DNA from: Dehalococcoidia bacterium
GTDB taxonomy: Bacteria > Chloroflexota > Dehalococcoidia > GIF9 > UBA5629
Length of the DNA: 54,160 nt
Reading direction: 5' to 3'
Assembly: GCA_003142375.1 (NCBI GenBank)
Contig: PLME01000023.1
Location: forward strand, 1-54,160
A model generated the notes under the pieces. The model saw only the letters and a list, made by a program, of their open reading frames with translations. It ran no database searches and was not told the origin of the DNA. Positions 1-8,442 of the stretch are shown here, one piece after another. Made by a program: the position numbers and the translations under genes. The number at the start of each line of letters is the position of its first letter. Positions within the stretch are counted from its first letter, which is position 1.

Positions 1-1500
1 AACCAGTTCTTCTACATGGCCGACGATGCTGCTGCAGCAACCGGCCTGGGCACCGTCTACCGCAACACCGTACCGTCACTCGGCAGGTGGGTAGATAACG
101 ACATGATGAGCGCTGCCAACGGCGGCGGTTATGTCTTCGCCCTTGAACCGCAACTCTGGTGGTCGGCAACCGGCATCAACAATCCTCCGCACATCATCGG
201 CCAGTACGGTATCGTGCAGGCATTCACGGGCGATCCTCAGCCTGCTCTTTACGTGGCCCATGACAACCTGACCCTTTACAACAGCAACGGTTATGCAGAC
301 AGCGCAGTCTGCCGCACACTCAGACCTCGCGACGGCATGCCCAAACCGGGCATGGCATGGGCTTGTCTCGATGTGTTCGCACCGCTGACTCAGAAAGGCG
401 TGCTGTTCACACTTGAGCCGACCTCACTCAAATCCTGCGGCTGCTGCACTCTTGACACCAACACCACCCTTTACGCCATCGACAACGAAGGCGTGGGACA
501 GAACTCATCCGGCCAAGCCATCCTGACCTACGGTTACTGGCTGGGCCACTTACAGTATGCCATTGGCGTACCTCCTTATGATCCCAACGTCTACGCCAAA
601 CTAGGCTACACCCCGGATGCCAACCAGGGCATGCTCTGGGCATACACCGACTGCCTGGCCAAGAAAGGCCCGGTACTCAAGAGCCCGGCTGACCAGTTCC
701 TGGTAGGCGCTGACCCGGTCACCGGCCGCAACTCACAGATCGACCTCTCATGGGAACAGCTCTGTCTGACCATCTGGTATCAACTCCAGATAGCCAAAGA
801 CAAGGACTTCACCCTGAGAATCAACCCCTCGGTCAACTGGGGCAACGGCTCCACCGGCGTCATCTCCTCAGTGACAGGCTCGTTGCTGATGAAGATGGAC
901 TCCACCAACAACACCAGCCCGGCTGCCTGGATTCCTCCTGGATCACTGCCTGAAGCAGGCGCGATCTACTACTGGAGGGTCCGCTCAGCTAAATCCGCTA
1001 CCAGCCAGATTGCCAACAGCCCGTGGTCCGAGGTTCGCAGCTTCACCGTCAAAGCAGGCTTCCAGACCATTACCCCCTACTTAGGCGTACAGCTGCTCAG
1101 CCCGAACAACGGCGGCATCGGCATAGCGACCAAACCGACCCAGTTCTCCTGGAGTCCTTACCAGGATGCTACCAAGTACGAATTCGACCTGGCCAAGGAT
1201 TCCGAGTTCAAGCAGATGGTTACCACCGCCAATACCAGCACCACCGCTTACTCATACAGCGGCGCGCTGGATTACGCAACCAGCTACTTCTGGCGTGTAA
1301 AGGCCCTCGAGATCAACGGCCAGAATATCCCGAGCGATTGGTCGGCAACCTTCAGCTTCCAGACTGAGGGCGCACCCCCAGTAGAGAAAGGTCCCGCACC
1401 GGAACCTGCAACTCCGCTTTGGGTCTGGGTCATCATCGCCATCGGCGCCATCCTGGTAATCGTCACCCTGATACTCATCTTCAAAACTCGCAGAGTGTAA
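1..1500 (+). CDS. Membrane-anchored surface protein with Fn3-like repeats (5' end outside window)
   Basis: The reading frame is open to the first base, so the gene is 5'-truncated by the window edge; an in-frame ATG at 16 is probably internal because no signal peptide follows it. The first ~225 visible residues are rich in aromatic and Gly residues and look like the end of a beta-propeller or similar domain (inference). Two Fn3-like beta-sandwich repeats follow, recognisable by the YYWRVRS and YFWRVKA strands with Trp-Ser (PWSE, DWSA) near their ends. A Pro-rich linker, one transmembrane helix (PLWVWVIIAIGAIL) and a short basic tail (KTRRV) end the protein, so the bulk should be extracellular with the C-terminus in the membrane. 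The last ~265 residues are nearly colinear with the protein encoded at 12351-13322. Sequons NTT, NSS, NGS, NTS and NLT are present. Function unknown; likely envelope protein. Confidence 0.75.
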   Translation, partial: NQFFYMADDAAAATGLGTVYRNTVPSLGRWVDNDMMSAANGGGYVFALEPQLWWSATGINNPPHIIGQYGIVQAFTGDPQPALYVAHDNLTLYNSNGYADSAVCRTLRPRDGMPKPGMAWACLDVFAPLTQKGVLFTLEPTSLKSCGCCTLDTNTTLYAIDNEGVGQNSSGQAILTYGYWLGHLQYAIGVPPYDPNVYAKLGYTPDANQGMLWAYTDCLAKKGPVLKSPADQFLVGADPVTGRNSQIDLSWEQLCLTIWYQLQIAKDKDFTLRINPSVNWGNGSTGVISSVTGSLLMKMDSTNNTSPAAWIPPGSLPEAGAIYYWRVRSAKSATSQIANSPWSEVRSFTVKAGFQTITPYLGVQLLSPNNGGIGIATKPTQFSWSPYQDATKYEFDLAKDSEFKQMVTTANTSTTAYSYSGALDYATSYFWRVKALEINGQNIPSDWSATFSFQTEGAPPVEKGPAPEPATPLWVWVIIAIGAILVIVTLILIFKTRRV

Positions 1501-1526
1501 TTACCCGGGAAGTTCCCGATAGCAAC

Positions 1527-1562
1527 GGAAGGGGCGGCAAGTGCCGCCCCTTCCTCTTTTTT
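1527..1562 (+). terminator. Rho-independent terminator
   Basis: A perfect 12-bp stem (GGAAGGGGCGGC pairing with 1543-1554) closes a 4-base AAGT loop and is followed by TCTTTTTT. It lies 26 bases after the surface-protein stop and separates that gene from the heme operon. Confidence 0.93.
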
Positions 1563-1603
1563 GCCTACAGCTTTCCCCCTAATTTCCATTTTCCCTGAGT
1601 ATT

Positions 1604-1630
1604 TTGTAGAATTTACTAGATTTCTATAGT
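1604..1630 (+). promoter_or_regulatory. Candidate heme-operon promoter with a small dyad
   Basis: TTGTAG (1604-1609) and TATAGT (1625-1630) are separated by 15 bases, upstream of the regulator that opens the heme operon. Within it, TAGAA (1607-1611) and TTCTA (1622-1626) form an inverted repeat with 10 bases between the arms. MerR-family regulators bind dyads inside the promoter spacer, so this may be an autoregulatory operator. The hexamers are imperfect and the repeat is short, so the call is tentative. Confidence 0.35.
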
Positions 1631-1680
1631 TTTTCCAGATCATATCAGCGTGGGACCATTGCTGTTTTCGGAGGGGATTT

Positions 1681-2325
1681 TTGATTCGGGATTCCGTAGT
1701 AACCATAAAAGAAGCCAGCCGCATGCTGGGGGTTAACGAAGCCACCCTGCGACAGTGGACGGATGAGGGAAGGCTCAAAGCCTTCATCACGCCGGGCGGG
1801 CACCGGCGCTACGCCAAATCCGACCTGCTGACATTCATGAATACCAGCCAGAGGGTGCTGGACGTTAAGGACCTGGCCTCGGAGATGGAAGAGACGGTGA
1901 GACTGCACCGCGAGACAGCCAGAAGCCATCTGGAAACAACCGCCTGGTACAGCAAGCTCGACAGGGGTTCCCAGGAGCGCCTGGCTGAATTGGGACGCCG
2001 CCTGCTGGGACTTATTGTCCGGTATGTTACCAATCCTTCGGCCCGGGAGGAGACTACCGGCCTGGCACGTGAAACGGGACGCGGCTTCGGAATTACGCTG
2101 GCCGAATCCGGGCTGCCCCTGACAGATTCGGTGGAAGCTTTTATGCTTCACCGCGATATCATTATGAACGCCTCCGGCCACCTATTGAAAAAACATGAGG
2201 CGTTCAGCGGGCGTTTCGTGGAGGCCATACCACTGGCGGCCCACCTCATGGACGAAGCGCTGGTCTCTCTGGTATCCGCACACCAGCAGCGCCAGGCTGA
2301 ACTTAAAAGGGGCACCGCATCATGA
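1681..2325 (+). CDS. MerR-type HTH regulator with an all-alpha sensor-like C-terminal domain
   Basis: The N-terminus is a MerR/excisionase-type winged helix (TIKEASRMLGVNEATLRQW, then GGHRRY at about residues 39-44, the wing). After ~70 residues comes an alpha-helical region of ~135 residues that resembles the RsbR/RsbRD-type or globin-like sensor domains found in stress and redox regulators; this assignment is by overall pattern only. The start is TTG at 1681, chosen because GGAGG (1670-1674) sits six bases upstream and the HTH begins immediately. The stop overlaps the ATG of ahbC (ATGA), so the regulator is translationally coupled to the heme genes and is the best local candidate to control them. 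The ligand is unknown; heme or a redox signal would be logical but is inference. Confidence 0.8.
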   Translation: MIRDSVVTIKEASRMLGVNEATLRQWTDEGRLKAFITPGGHRRYAKSDLLTFMNTSQRVLDVKDLASEMEETVRLHRETARSHLETTAWYSKLDRGSQERLAELGRRLLGLIVRYVTNPSAREETTGLARETGRGFGITLAESGLPLTDSVEAFMLHRDIIMNASGHLLKKHEAFSGRFVEAIPLAAHLMDEALVSLVSAHQQRQAELKRGTAS

Positions 2326-3503
2326 TCTCAGTCTCTCGTCTGCTCTGCGATACGATCAGCCCAGGCGACAGCCTGCGCTATGGTTCACACGGCCTGGCCG
2401 GCCCTCTTCCCGGCGGACGCGGAGGCAAGGGCCCCGGGCCGGTGGTGGTATGGAACTGTACAAGACGATGCAACCTGCGCTGCATCCACTGCTATGCCAG
2501 CGCCCTGGATAAAAAGGACCCGGCTGAACTGGATACCCTACAGGGTAAGAAACTTATAGCAGACCTGGCCGACTTCAAAGTCCCGGTCATATTATTCTCG
2601 GGGGGCGAGCCGCTCCTGCGTGAGGATATTTTCGAGCTGGCCGCTTTCGCCTCCAGGAAGGGATTACGCATGGCCCTTTCCACCAACGGAACCCTGATAG
2701 ATGCCGAAAAAGCACGCCGCATTAAGGATACAGGCTTCGCCGAAGTGGGGATAAGCCTGGATGGGATCGGCGCCGCCAACGACCGATTCCGCCGTGCCAA
2801 AGGCGCCTACCGGGCCGCCCTTCAGGGCATCAGGAACTGCCTTGCCCTCGGGATCCGGGTCTCTTTACGCCTGACCATGACACGTTTTAACCACAGCCAG
2901 GTTCCTTTCATCTTCGGCCTGGCCGAGTCAGAGGGCATCGACCGCCTGTGCTTCTATCACCTGGCCTATTCCGGCCGGGGTGGAAGCCTGCAGGAAGAAG
3001 ACCTGACGCATGACCAGGCCAGATCTATAGTGGATGAGATTTTCTTCAACACCCTCGATATGCATAAGCGCGGCCTGAGCAAGGAAGTCCTCACGGTTGG
3101 CAACCATGCCGACGGTGTTTACCTGTATTTGAAATTGCTGAAGGATGACCCCGGGCGCGCAAGCAGGGTGATGGAGCTGCTTAAAACCAACGGCGGCAAC
3201 AACTCGGGTATCAGGATCGGCTGCGTCGATGACGTCGGGGAGGTGCATCCCGACCAGTTCTGGATGCATTATTCGCTGGGCAATGCCACCCAACGCAAAT
3301 TCGGCGATATCTGGAAGGACCCTTCGGAGCCGTTGCTCAAGGGACTGCGGGAGCGCAAGAAGCTGCTCAAAGGACGCTGCGCCCGCTGCCGCTATATCGA
3401 CCTGTGCAACGGCAGCCTGCGCGTGCGCGCCGAAGCCGTCCATGGCGATATCTGGGCGGAGGACCCGGCCTGCTATCTGACCGAAGCGGAAATAGGTATT
3501 TGA
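2322..3503 (+). CDS. ahbC: 12,18-didecarboxysiroheme deacetylase, radical SAM (AhbC, NirJ-like)
   Basis: AhbC removes the two acetate side chains of 12,18-didecarboxysiroheme to give Fe-coproporphyrin III in the siroheme-dependent heme pathway. The radical SAM cluster motif is C50-NLR-C54-IH-C57, followed by GGEP at 94-97. The N-terminal block with LRYG and VVVWNCTRRC is typical of AhbC/NirJ rather than of other SPASM proteins. The C-terminal part has Cys in GCVDD, GRCARC, DLCNG and PACYL, expected ligands of an auxiliary iron-sulfur cluster. Length (393 aa) matches the family. It overlaps the regulator by four bases and ahbD follows after two bases. NirJ of heme d1 synthesis is the alternative, but the downstream ahbD and absence of other nir genes favour AhbC. 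Confidence 0.92.
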   Translation: MISVSRLLCDTISPGDSLRYGSHGLAGPLPGGRGGKGPGPVVVWNCTRRCNLRCIHCYASALDKKDPAELDTLQGKKLIADLADFKVPVILFSGGEPLLREDIFELAAFASRKGLRMALSTNGTLIDAEKARRIKDTGFAEVGISLDGIGAANDRFRRAKGAYRAALQGIRNCLALGIRVSLRLTMTRFNHSQVPFIFGLAESEGIDRLCFYHLAYSGRGGSLQEEDLTHDQARSIVDEIFFNTLDMHKRGLSKEVLTVGNHADGVYLYLKLLKDDPGRASRVMELLKTNGGNNSGIRIGCVDDVGEVHPDQFWMHYSLGNATQRKFGDIWKDPSEPLLKGLRERKKLLKGRCARCRYIDLCNGSLRVRAEAVHGDIWAEDPACYLTEAEIGI

Positions 3504-3505
3504 AC

Positions 3506-4621
3506 ATGGTTTCCGGGATGACGGAAGAAACAAATGTGATCAAACCCCGGCTGCAACTGGTGGCCTGGGAGCTGACGCGCAGCTGCAACCTCTTCTGCGC
3601 CCACTGCCGCGCCTCATCGGCCGGCGACACCTACAGCGGCGAACTGTCGACCGAGGAGTGCCTGCGGGTAGTCGACGAGATAGCCGCAGTGGGAAATCCC
3701 ATATTGATATTAACCGGCGGCGAGCCGCTCATGCGTAAAGACCTGTTTTCCATAGCGAAATATGCAGCCGGCAGGCAATTAAAGGTGGTCATGGGCAGCA
3801 ACGGGACGTTGATAACAGGGGAAACGGCCTCACTGTTAAAGGAAATCCCCATATCACGCATAGCAGTAAGCCTGGATTTTCCCTCGGCGGAGCTTCAAGA
3901 CAAGTTCCGGGGCCAGCCCGGCGCTTATAGCGCCGCGGTTGCGGGCATCAATAATGCAAGGCAGGCGGGCATCGAGGTGCAGGTCAACTGCACCCTTACC
4001 AGATTGAATATAGCCTGCCTGGACGACCTCCTTTCGCTGGCCCTCGATCTGGGCGCTGTGGCCTTTCATCCCTTCCTGCTGGTTCCCACCGGACGGGGCA
4101 AAGGCCTGGAGAACGTTGCGCTCTCACCCCAGCAGCACGAAGAAACCCTCAACCGGATATACGACTTGCAGGAGAAAATGGGCGACAGGATTTTCTTTAA
4201 GCCCACCGATGCGCCCCACTATTTGCGCATCATGAAGCAGCGGGCCAAGGGCAGCGAAGGTAAGCCGCCGGCGCCTGTAAGGCCGGGCCATCCGGCCCAT
4301 TCCATCAGCCGCGGCTGCCTGGCGGGGACCGGCTTCTGCTTCATCTCGCACAGGGGTGCCGTCCAGGGCTGCGGCTACCTGGATGTGGAAGCGGGCAATG
4401 TGAGGGAGCAGCCATTTAAAAGGATATGGGAGGATTCACCACTGTTCCGTGACCTGAGGGACCTGCGCAACCTTAAGGGCAAATGCGGGCTGTGTGAATA
4501 TAAGAAAATATGCGGCGGCTGCCGGGCACGCGCCTATGAAGCGACGGGGGACTATCTGGAGGCCGAGCCGAACTGCATTTATCAGCCCCTGGCACAGAGA
4601 GAGTACCCTATTAATGTCTGA
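3506..4621 (+). CDS. ahbD: Fe-coproporphyrin III decarboxylase / heme synthase, radical SAM (AhbD)
   Basis: AhbD performs the last step of the alternative pathway, oxidative decarboxylation of two propionates of Fe-coproporphyrin III to the vinyl groups of heme b. From the ATG at 3506 the protein has 371 residues; an ATG four codons later (3518) is equally possible, and neither has a strong ribosome site. Longer upstream frame overlaps ahbC and is not expected to be translated. The radical SAM motif is C27-NLF-C31-AH-C34 and GGEP is at 71-74. A C-terminal SPASM-like set (KCGLC, ICGGC and a final PNC) should hold a second 4Fe-4S cluster. The WELTRSCNLFCAHCRA stretch is characteristic of AhbD. 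The stop overlaps the start of ahbAB by eight bases. Confidence 0.9.
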   Translation: MVSGMTEETNVIKPRLQLVAWELTRSCNLFCAHCRASSAGDTYSGELSTEECLRVVDEIAAVGNPILILTGGEPLMRKDLFSIAKYAAGRQLKVVMGSNGTLITGETASLLKEIPISRIAVSLDFPSAELQDKFRGQPGAYSAAVAGINNARQAGIEVQVNCTLTRLNIACLDDLLSLALDLGAVAFHPFLLVPTGRGKGLENVALSPQQHEETLNRIYDLQEKMGDRIFFKPTDAPHYLRIMKQRAKGSEGKPPAPVRPGHPAHSISRGCLAGTGFCFISHRGAVQGCGYLDVEAGNVREQPFKRIWEDSPLFRDLRDLRNLKGKCGLCEYKKICGGCRARAYEATGDYLEAEPNCIYQPLAQREYPINV

Positions 4622-5600
4622 TATCGATCTCGATAATTTAGACCGCCGCCTGCTAGGCCTGGCACAGCGGGAATTCCCGCTGACCCGGTCGCCTTACGCC
4701 GACCTCGGCCGCAAGCTGGATATCAGCGGCGATGAAGTTATCCGGCGCTTGGGCAAGTTAAAGTCGGATGGCCTGGTCCGGCAGATAGGCCCGGTCGTGG
4801 ACTCAGCGAAGCTCTGCTATCAGAGAACTCTGGCTGCCATGCAACTGGACGGCGCAAAGCTGGAGGATGCGGCTCGTGTTATGGCCGCGCACCGCGGCAT
4901 CAGCCATGCTTACCTGCGGGACCATGAATACAATATATGGTTTACACTGGCTGCGCCCCGGGAAGCCAGCATTACGGCAGAGCTCGATCAAATTGCCCTT
5001 GCCTGCGGCGCCGCAGGCTGCATATCCCTGCCGGCCATAAACGTGTTTAAGCTGCGGACCTATTTCGATATGGGAGGCGATTCTGCTGAACCCGTCGGCG
5101 GCGGAACTGTGAACCAAACGTCGGAGAGGCCGAAATTGACGCAGGTCGAAAAACTGGTGATCAACGAGCTGCAGCAGGACCTGCCGCTATCCACTGCGCC
5201 CTTCGCCACAATGGCCTCGAAGCTTGGGATGGACGAGAGTAAATTCATGGAAGCCTGCGCTTCACTGGTGCGCAGCGGTGTCATCAGGCGCTACGGCGCC
5301 TCGCTTGATCACAACAGGGCGGGCTACGGCGCCAACGTCCTGACCTGCTGGTATGCCGCCCCTGATAGGGTGGCGGGCGCAGGGCACGTATTGGCTGCTT
5401 TTAAGGAGGTCAGCCACTGCTACGAGAGGAAGACTTCGCAAAGCTGGAGATATAACCTTTTCGCCATGCTTCACAGCCGCAACATGGAAGATTGCAGGGA
5501 GGCCATCGGCCGCCTGTCAGCTGCCTCCGGTCTCAACGATTTCATTACGCTATTCACCCTGAGGGAGCTTAAAAAGGCCAGGATTAAATACGCAATATGA
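4614..5600 (+). CDS. ahbAB: Siroheme decarboxylase, AhbA-AhbB fusion
   Basis: Siroheme decarboxylase removes two acetate carboxyls of siroheme to give 12,18-didecarboxysiroheme. It is normally a heterodimer of AhbA and AhbB, each an AsnC/Lrp-like winged helix plus ferredoxin-like domain. Here one 328-residue chain carries both: residues ~1-155 (HTH, IGPVVD, then DHEYNIWFT at 103-111) and ~175-328 (HTH, RRYGASLDH, then SWRYNLFAM at 277-285). The linker (~155-174) is Gly/Ser/Thr-rich. The ATG at 4614 is chosen because it overlaps the ahbD stop and the first helix starts at once; an upstream in-frame start inside ahbD (4494) would add sequence foreign to the family. Plain transcriptional regulation by an Lrp protein is unlikely given the duplication and the neighbours. 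Confidence 0.9.
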   Translation: MSDIDLDNLDRRLLGLAQREFPLTRSPYADLGRKLDISGDEVIRRLGKLKSDGLVRQIGPVVDSAKLCYQRTLAAMQLDGAKLEDAARVMAAHRGISHAYLRDHEYNIWFTLAAPREASITAELDQIALACGAAGCISLPAINVFKLRTYFDMGGDSAEPVGGGTVNQTSERPKLTQVEKLVINELQQDLPLSTAPFATMASKLGMDESKFMEACASLVRSGVIRRYGASLDHNRAGYGANVLTCWYAAPDRVAGAGHVLAAFKEVSHCYERKTSQSWRYNLFAMLHSRNMEDCREAIGRLSAASGLNDFITLFTLRELKKARIKYAI

Positions 5601-5610
5601 GGAAAGCCGA

Positions 5611-6264
5611 TTGAGTTCTTACTACCCTGTTTTTCTTAACCTGAGCGGCCGGCGCTGTGTGGTAGTGGGCGGCGGACTGGTGGCATTGCGCAAGGTGCAG
5701 ACGCTGCTGCAATGCGGGGCGACGGTGGAAGTCGTCAGCCCTGAAGTTTGCACCGGTTTGGAGGAACTGGCCACCCGCCGCAAGATAAACATAGTCCTGC
5801 GGAAGTACCGCCACGGGGATATAGGCGGAGCGTTTCTGGCCATTTCCGCTACGGGAGATACAGTTGTAAACACGAAAGTTGCGCAGGAGGCGGAGCAGAG
5901 AGGGGTTCCGGTTAACGTCGTGGATAACAGGGAGTTTTCGAGCTTCATCGTCCCCTCGTACCTGCGCCGCGGCGATGTTACCATAGCTGTTTCCACTGCC
6001 GGGCGCAGCCCGGCCCTGGCACGCAGAATCAGGACGCGGCTGGAGAAGGACATCGGCGTCGAATACGCTGCGCTGGCCGAAATAGTCGACGAGGTCCGCA
6101 GCGAGATTAAGAAAAAGGGAATGGAGATAGGCACGGAAGACTGGCAGGACGCCATGGATGTCGATTCTATGATCGAACTATTGAAGAAAGGCGAACGGGA
6201 AAAAGCCAAAAATCTGCTGCTTAAAAACCTGAAAAGCCCCGGGGATAAGCAGCCTGAAGAATAA
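5611..6264 (+). CDS. Precorrin-2 dehydrogenase / possible sirohydrochlorin ferrochelatase (CysG N-domain, SirC/Met8-like)
   Basis: The enzyme oxidises precorrin-2 to sirohydrochlorin with NAD+; Met8 and CysG members also insert iron to give siroheme. The Rossmann start is CVVVGGGLVALRK (about residues 16-28), followed by NVVDN at 102-106, where Asp105 lines up by position with the catalytic Asp104 of CysG (inferred alignment), and the family signature VSTAGRSPALARRIR. The 217-residue length fits SirC/Met8. The start is TTG at 5611, preceded by GAGGAAA; no better start exists near the conserved N-terminus. No separate SirB/CbiK-type chelatase is seen in the operon, so this protein may also chelate iron, or the chelatase is encoded elsewhere. 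It sits 10 bases after ahbAB and four before hemA. Confidence 0.88.
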   Translation: MSSYYPVFLNLSGRRCVVVGGGLVALRKVQTLLQCGATVEVVSPEVCTGLEELATRRKINIVLRKYRHGDIGGAFLAISATGDTVVNTKVAQEAEQRGVPVNVVDNREFSSFIVPSYLRRGDVTIAVSTAGRSPALARRIRTRLEKDIGVEYAALAEIVDEVRSEIKKKGMEIGTEDWQDAMDVDSMIELLKKGEREKAKNLLLKNLKSPGDKQPEE

Positions 6265-6268
6265 TATT

Positions 6269-7528
6269 ATGCAGCTTTGCCTGGTCGGAATTAATTACAA
6301 TACGGCGCCGCTGGCGGTGCGGGAAAAGGCCTCTATCAACGTCGAGAAGCTGGGAGAATCATTATCCTCCCTCCACCGTGACATCCACCGCGGCGTCATA
6401 CTGTCCACCTGCAACCGCACCGAAATCTACGCATCGGGCAGTGATAGCACTTCGCTCGAAAAGGCCGGCATGCTTTTCCTGCAGACTCTGACCGGGAGTA
6501 AAGGCGCCGCCGGTGAAAATTTTATCTATATACTGAAGAATGTCGAGGCGGCCAGGCACCTCTTCCGGGTGGCCGGCGGGCTTGAATCCATGGTGGTCGG
6601 CGAATATGAAATACTGGGACAGGTAGGCCAGGCACTGGAAGCTGCCGGCAAGGCTGGGATGACCGACCTGCTGCTCAATCACATTTTCCAGGGCGCCATC
6701 CAGGCAGGCAGGCGTGTCCGGGCGGAGACGGGCATTAGCCGCAACGCCCTTTCCATCAGTTCCATAGCTGTGAACCTGGCCGAGGAGACGCTGGGCAAGT
6801 TATCCGGCCGTACGATGCTGGTAATAGGCGCCGGGGAAGCCGGCCGGCTGGTGGTGAAGGTAGCCAGGGACCGGGGCGTTTCACGCATCGCCGTCGCCAG
6901 CCGCACACATGAACGTGCCGCAGCGCTCGTCCAGAGGGTTGGCGGAATACCGGTGGGACTGGACTCCCTGCCGCAAGAGTTGGCTAGGGCCGACATAGTG
7001 GTCACCTGTGCGGGCGCACCTCACAGGATGCTGGGAACTAACCAGATCGAAAAAGCCGTGCAGAGCCGCGGGGGCAGGCCCATCGTTATCATCGATATAG
7101 CCCTGCCGAGGAACGTCGATCCCGAGGTGGCAAATATACCCGATGTCTCACTGCGCAATATCGACGACCTTACAAATATTTATGAGACCAACCGTGAAGG
7201 GCGCCTGAGCGAAATAGTCATGGTAGAAGAGATAGTTGAGGATGAGATGAGACGGCTGGCAGCCTGGTGGAAAGCTCTCGAGGTCAGGCCCCTGGTCAGC
7301 GCACTGATGGCCAAGGCTGAGGAGATCAGAGACAGGCAGCTTGGCAAGACGCTCAAGAAGCTGCGGCCATTGTCCGCAGAGGAGCAGGAAAGCCTGGAGG
7401 CCATGACAAAATCGATTGTGAACCAGATACTTAAAGACCCCATTCAACAAATTAAAGCCGATGGGGACGGCGAACATGCCAGGCTGATGAGCGAGCTTTT
7501 TCAGCTTGATGCGGAGAAGCGTAAATGA
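6269..7528 (+). CDS. hemA: Glutamyl-tRNA reductase
   Basis: HemA reduces glutamyl-tRNA(Glu) with NADPH to glutamate-1-semialdehyde, the committed step of C5 tetrapyrrole synthesis. The catalytic Cys48 lies in STCNRTE, preceded by GINYNTAPL near the N-terminus. The quinate/shikimate-dehydrogenase-like NADPH domain is seen as VIGAGEAGRLVVK (about residues 190-202) with VASRTHERA after it, and the C-terminal helical dimerisation domain is present (EIVEDEMRRLAAWWK onward). Length of 419 is normal. The ATG at 6269 follows the dehydrogenase gene closely, and the stop overlaps the hemC ATG (ATGA). In many bacteria HemA is feedback-regulated by heme; nothing in this sequence shows that directly. Confidence 0.96.
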   Translation: MQLCLVGINYNTAPLAVREKASINVEKLGESLSSLHRDIHRGVILSTCNRTEIYASGSDSTSLEKAGMLFLQTLTGSKGAAGENFIYILKNVEAARHLFRVAGGLESMVVGEYEILGQVGQALEAAGKAGMTDLLLNHIFQGAIQAGRRVRAETGISRNALSISSIAVNLAEETLGKLSGRTMLVIGAGEAGRLVVKVARDRGVSRIAVASRTHERAAALVQRVGGIPVGLDSLPQELARADIVVTCAGAPHRMLGTNQIEKAVQSRGGRPIVIIDIALPRNVDPEVANIPDVSLRNIDDLTNIYETNREGRLSEIVMVEEIVEDEMRRLAAWWKALEVRPLVSALMAKAEEIRDRQLGKTLKKLRPLSAEEQESLEAMTKSIVNQILKDPIQQIKADGDGEHARLMSELFQLDAEKRK

Positions 7529-8442
7529 GTCACAGGATCACCGCCGGTTCAAGGCGCAGTAAGCTGGCCCTGATACAGACCGCTTCGGTTGTCGACAGTA
7601 TAAGGGCGATAAATCTTAATTTGGAAATCAACGTCCGGGAGATTGTGACCTCCGGCGATCGCGACCGGCACACCCAACTCGAACGGCTGGGCACAGCCGT
7701 ATTCGTCAAGGAGCTTGAAGAGGCCTTGCTGCGCAGGGAAATAGACATTGCCGTGCACAGTCTGAAGGACCTGCCCACCGATCTTCCTGCGGGCCTGGCG
7801 CTGATCGCCGTCACCGCCAGGCAGGACCCTCGGGATGCGCTGGTAGCCAAAGCCCGGCTGAGGCAGCTCGATGCAGGGTCGAGGATAGGCACAGGCAGTT
7901 TGAGGCGTTCAATCCAGCTCCGCATACAGCGTCCCGACCTGCAAATATGCCCTATCAGGGGCAACGTGGATACCCGCTTGAGAAAGGTTACTTCAGGTGA
8001 GGTGGACGGCTTTATGGTGGCCGCGGCGGCTATGCTGCGTCTGGGTTGGGAAGAGAAGATAACGGAATACCTGCCGGTTGAAAGTTTTCTACCGGCAGTG
8101 GGACAGGGAGCACTGGCAGTGGAAGCCCGCCTGGACGATAAAGAAATATTTGACCTGATTTCACCTGTAAATCACCTGCCGACCTGGCAATGCATAACGG
8201 CCGAACGTGCCTTTCTGCAGGAGCTGGGTGGGGGCTGCCGGGCCCCCATCGCCGCCCTGGCAACCATCGAGGGCCATGATTTGAGACTCGACGGCATGAT
8301 AGCCAGCATTGACGGCAGTGAAGTGCTGAGAGGCTTCGGCAGGGGCAAGCCTGATTCGGCGGAAGAGGCAGGCATCAGCCTGGCGCGTGATCTGATCTCA
8401 CTGGGCGCCAGCCGGCTGATCGAAGAGGCCAAGGGATGCTGA
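7525..8442 (+). CDS. hemC: Hydroxymethylbilane synthase (porphobilinogen deaminase)
   Basis: HemC polymerises four porphobilinogen molecules into hydroxymethylbilane using a dipyrromethane cofactor. The cofactor-attachment cysteine is Cys238 in GGGCRAPIA. Other family motifs are GSRRSKLALIQT at the N-terminus, HSLKDLPT (substrate-binding Asp) and GTGSLRR. The length of 305 is typical. The start ATG shares bases with the hemA stop, and the stop is overlapped by the next ATG, which gives tight translational coupling on both sides. Confidence 0.97.
   Translation: MSHRITAGSRRSKLALIQTASVVDSIRAINLNLEINVREIVTSGDRDRHTQLERLGTAVFVKELEEALLRREIDIAVHSLKDLPTDLPAGLALIAVTARQDPRDALVAKARLRQLDAGSRIGTGSLRRSIQLRIQRPDLQICPIRGNVDTRLRKVTSGEVDGFMVAAAAMLRLGWEEKITEYLPVESFLPAVGQGALAVEARLDDKEIFDLISPVNHLPTWQCITAERAFLQELGGGCRAPIAALATIEGHDLRLDGMIASIDGSEVLRGFGRGKPDSAEEAGISLARDLISLGASRLIEEAKGC

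Noticed and set aside
1645-2181. 178-codon minus-strand frame over the MerR-type regulator
   Set aside because: The plus-strand gene has an HTH, a good ribosome site and coupling to ahbC.
3404-3505. Upstream extension of ahbD into ahbC
   Set aside because: The extra residues (MQRQPARARRSRPW...) are ahbC sequence read in another frame and are not part of the radical SAM family.
4494-4613. Upstream extension of ahbAB into ahbD
   Set aside because: It would lie completely inside ahbD, and the ATG at 4614 has the expected overlap and family N-terminus.
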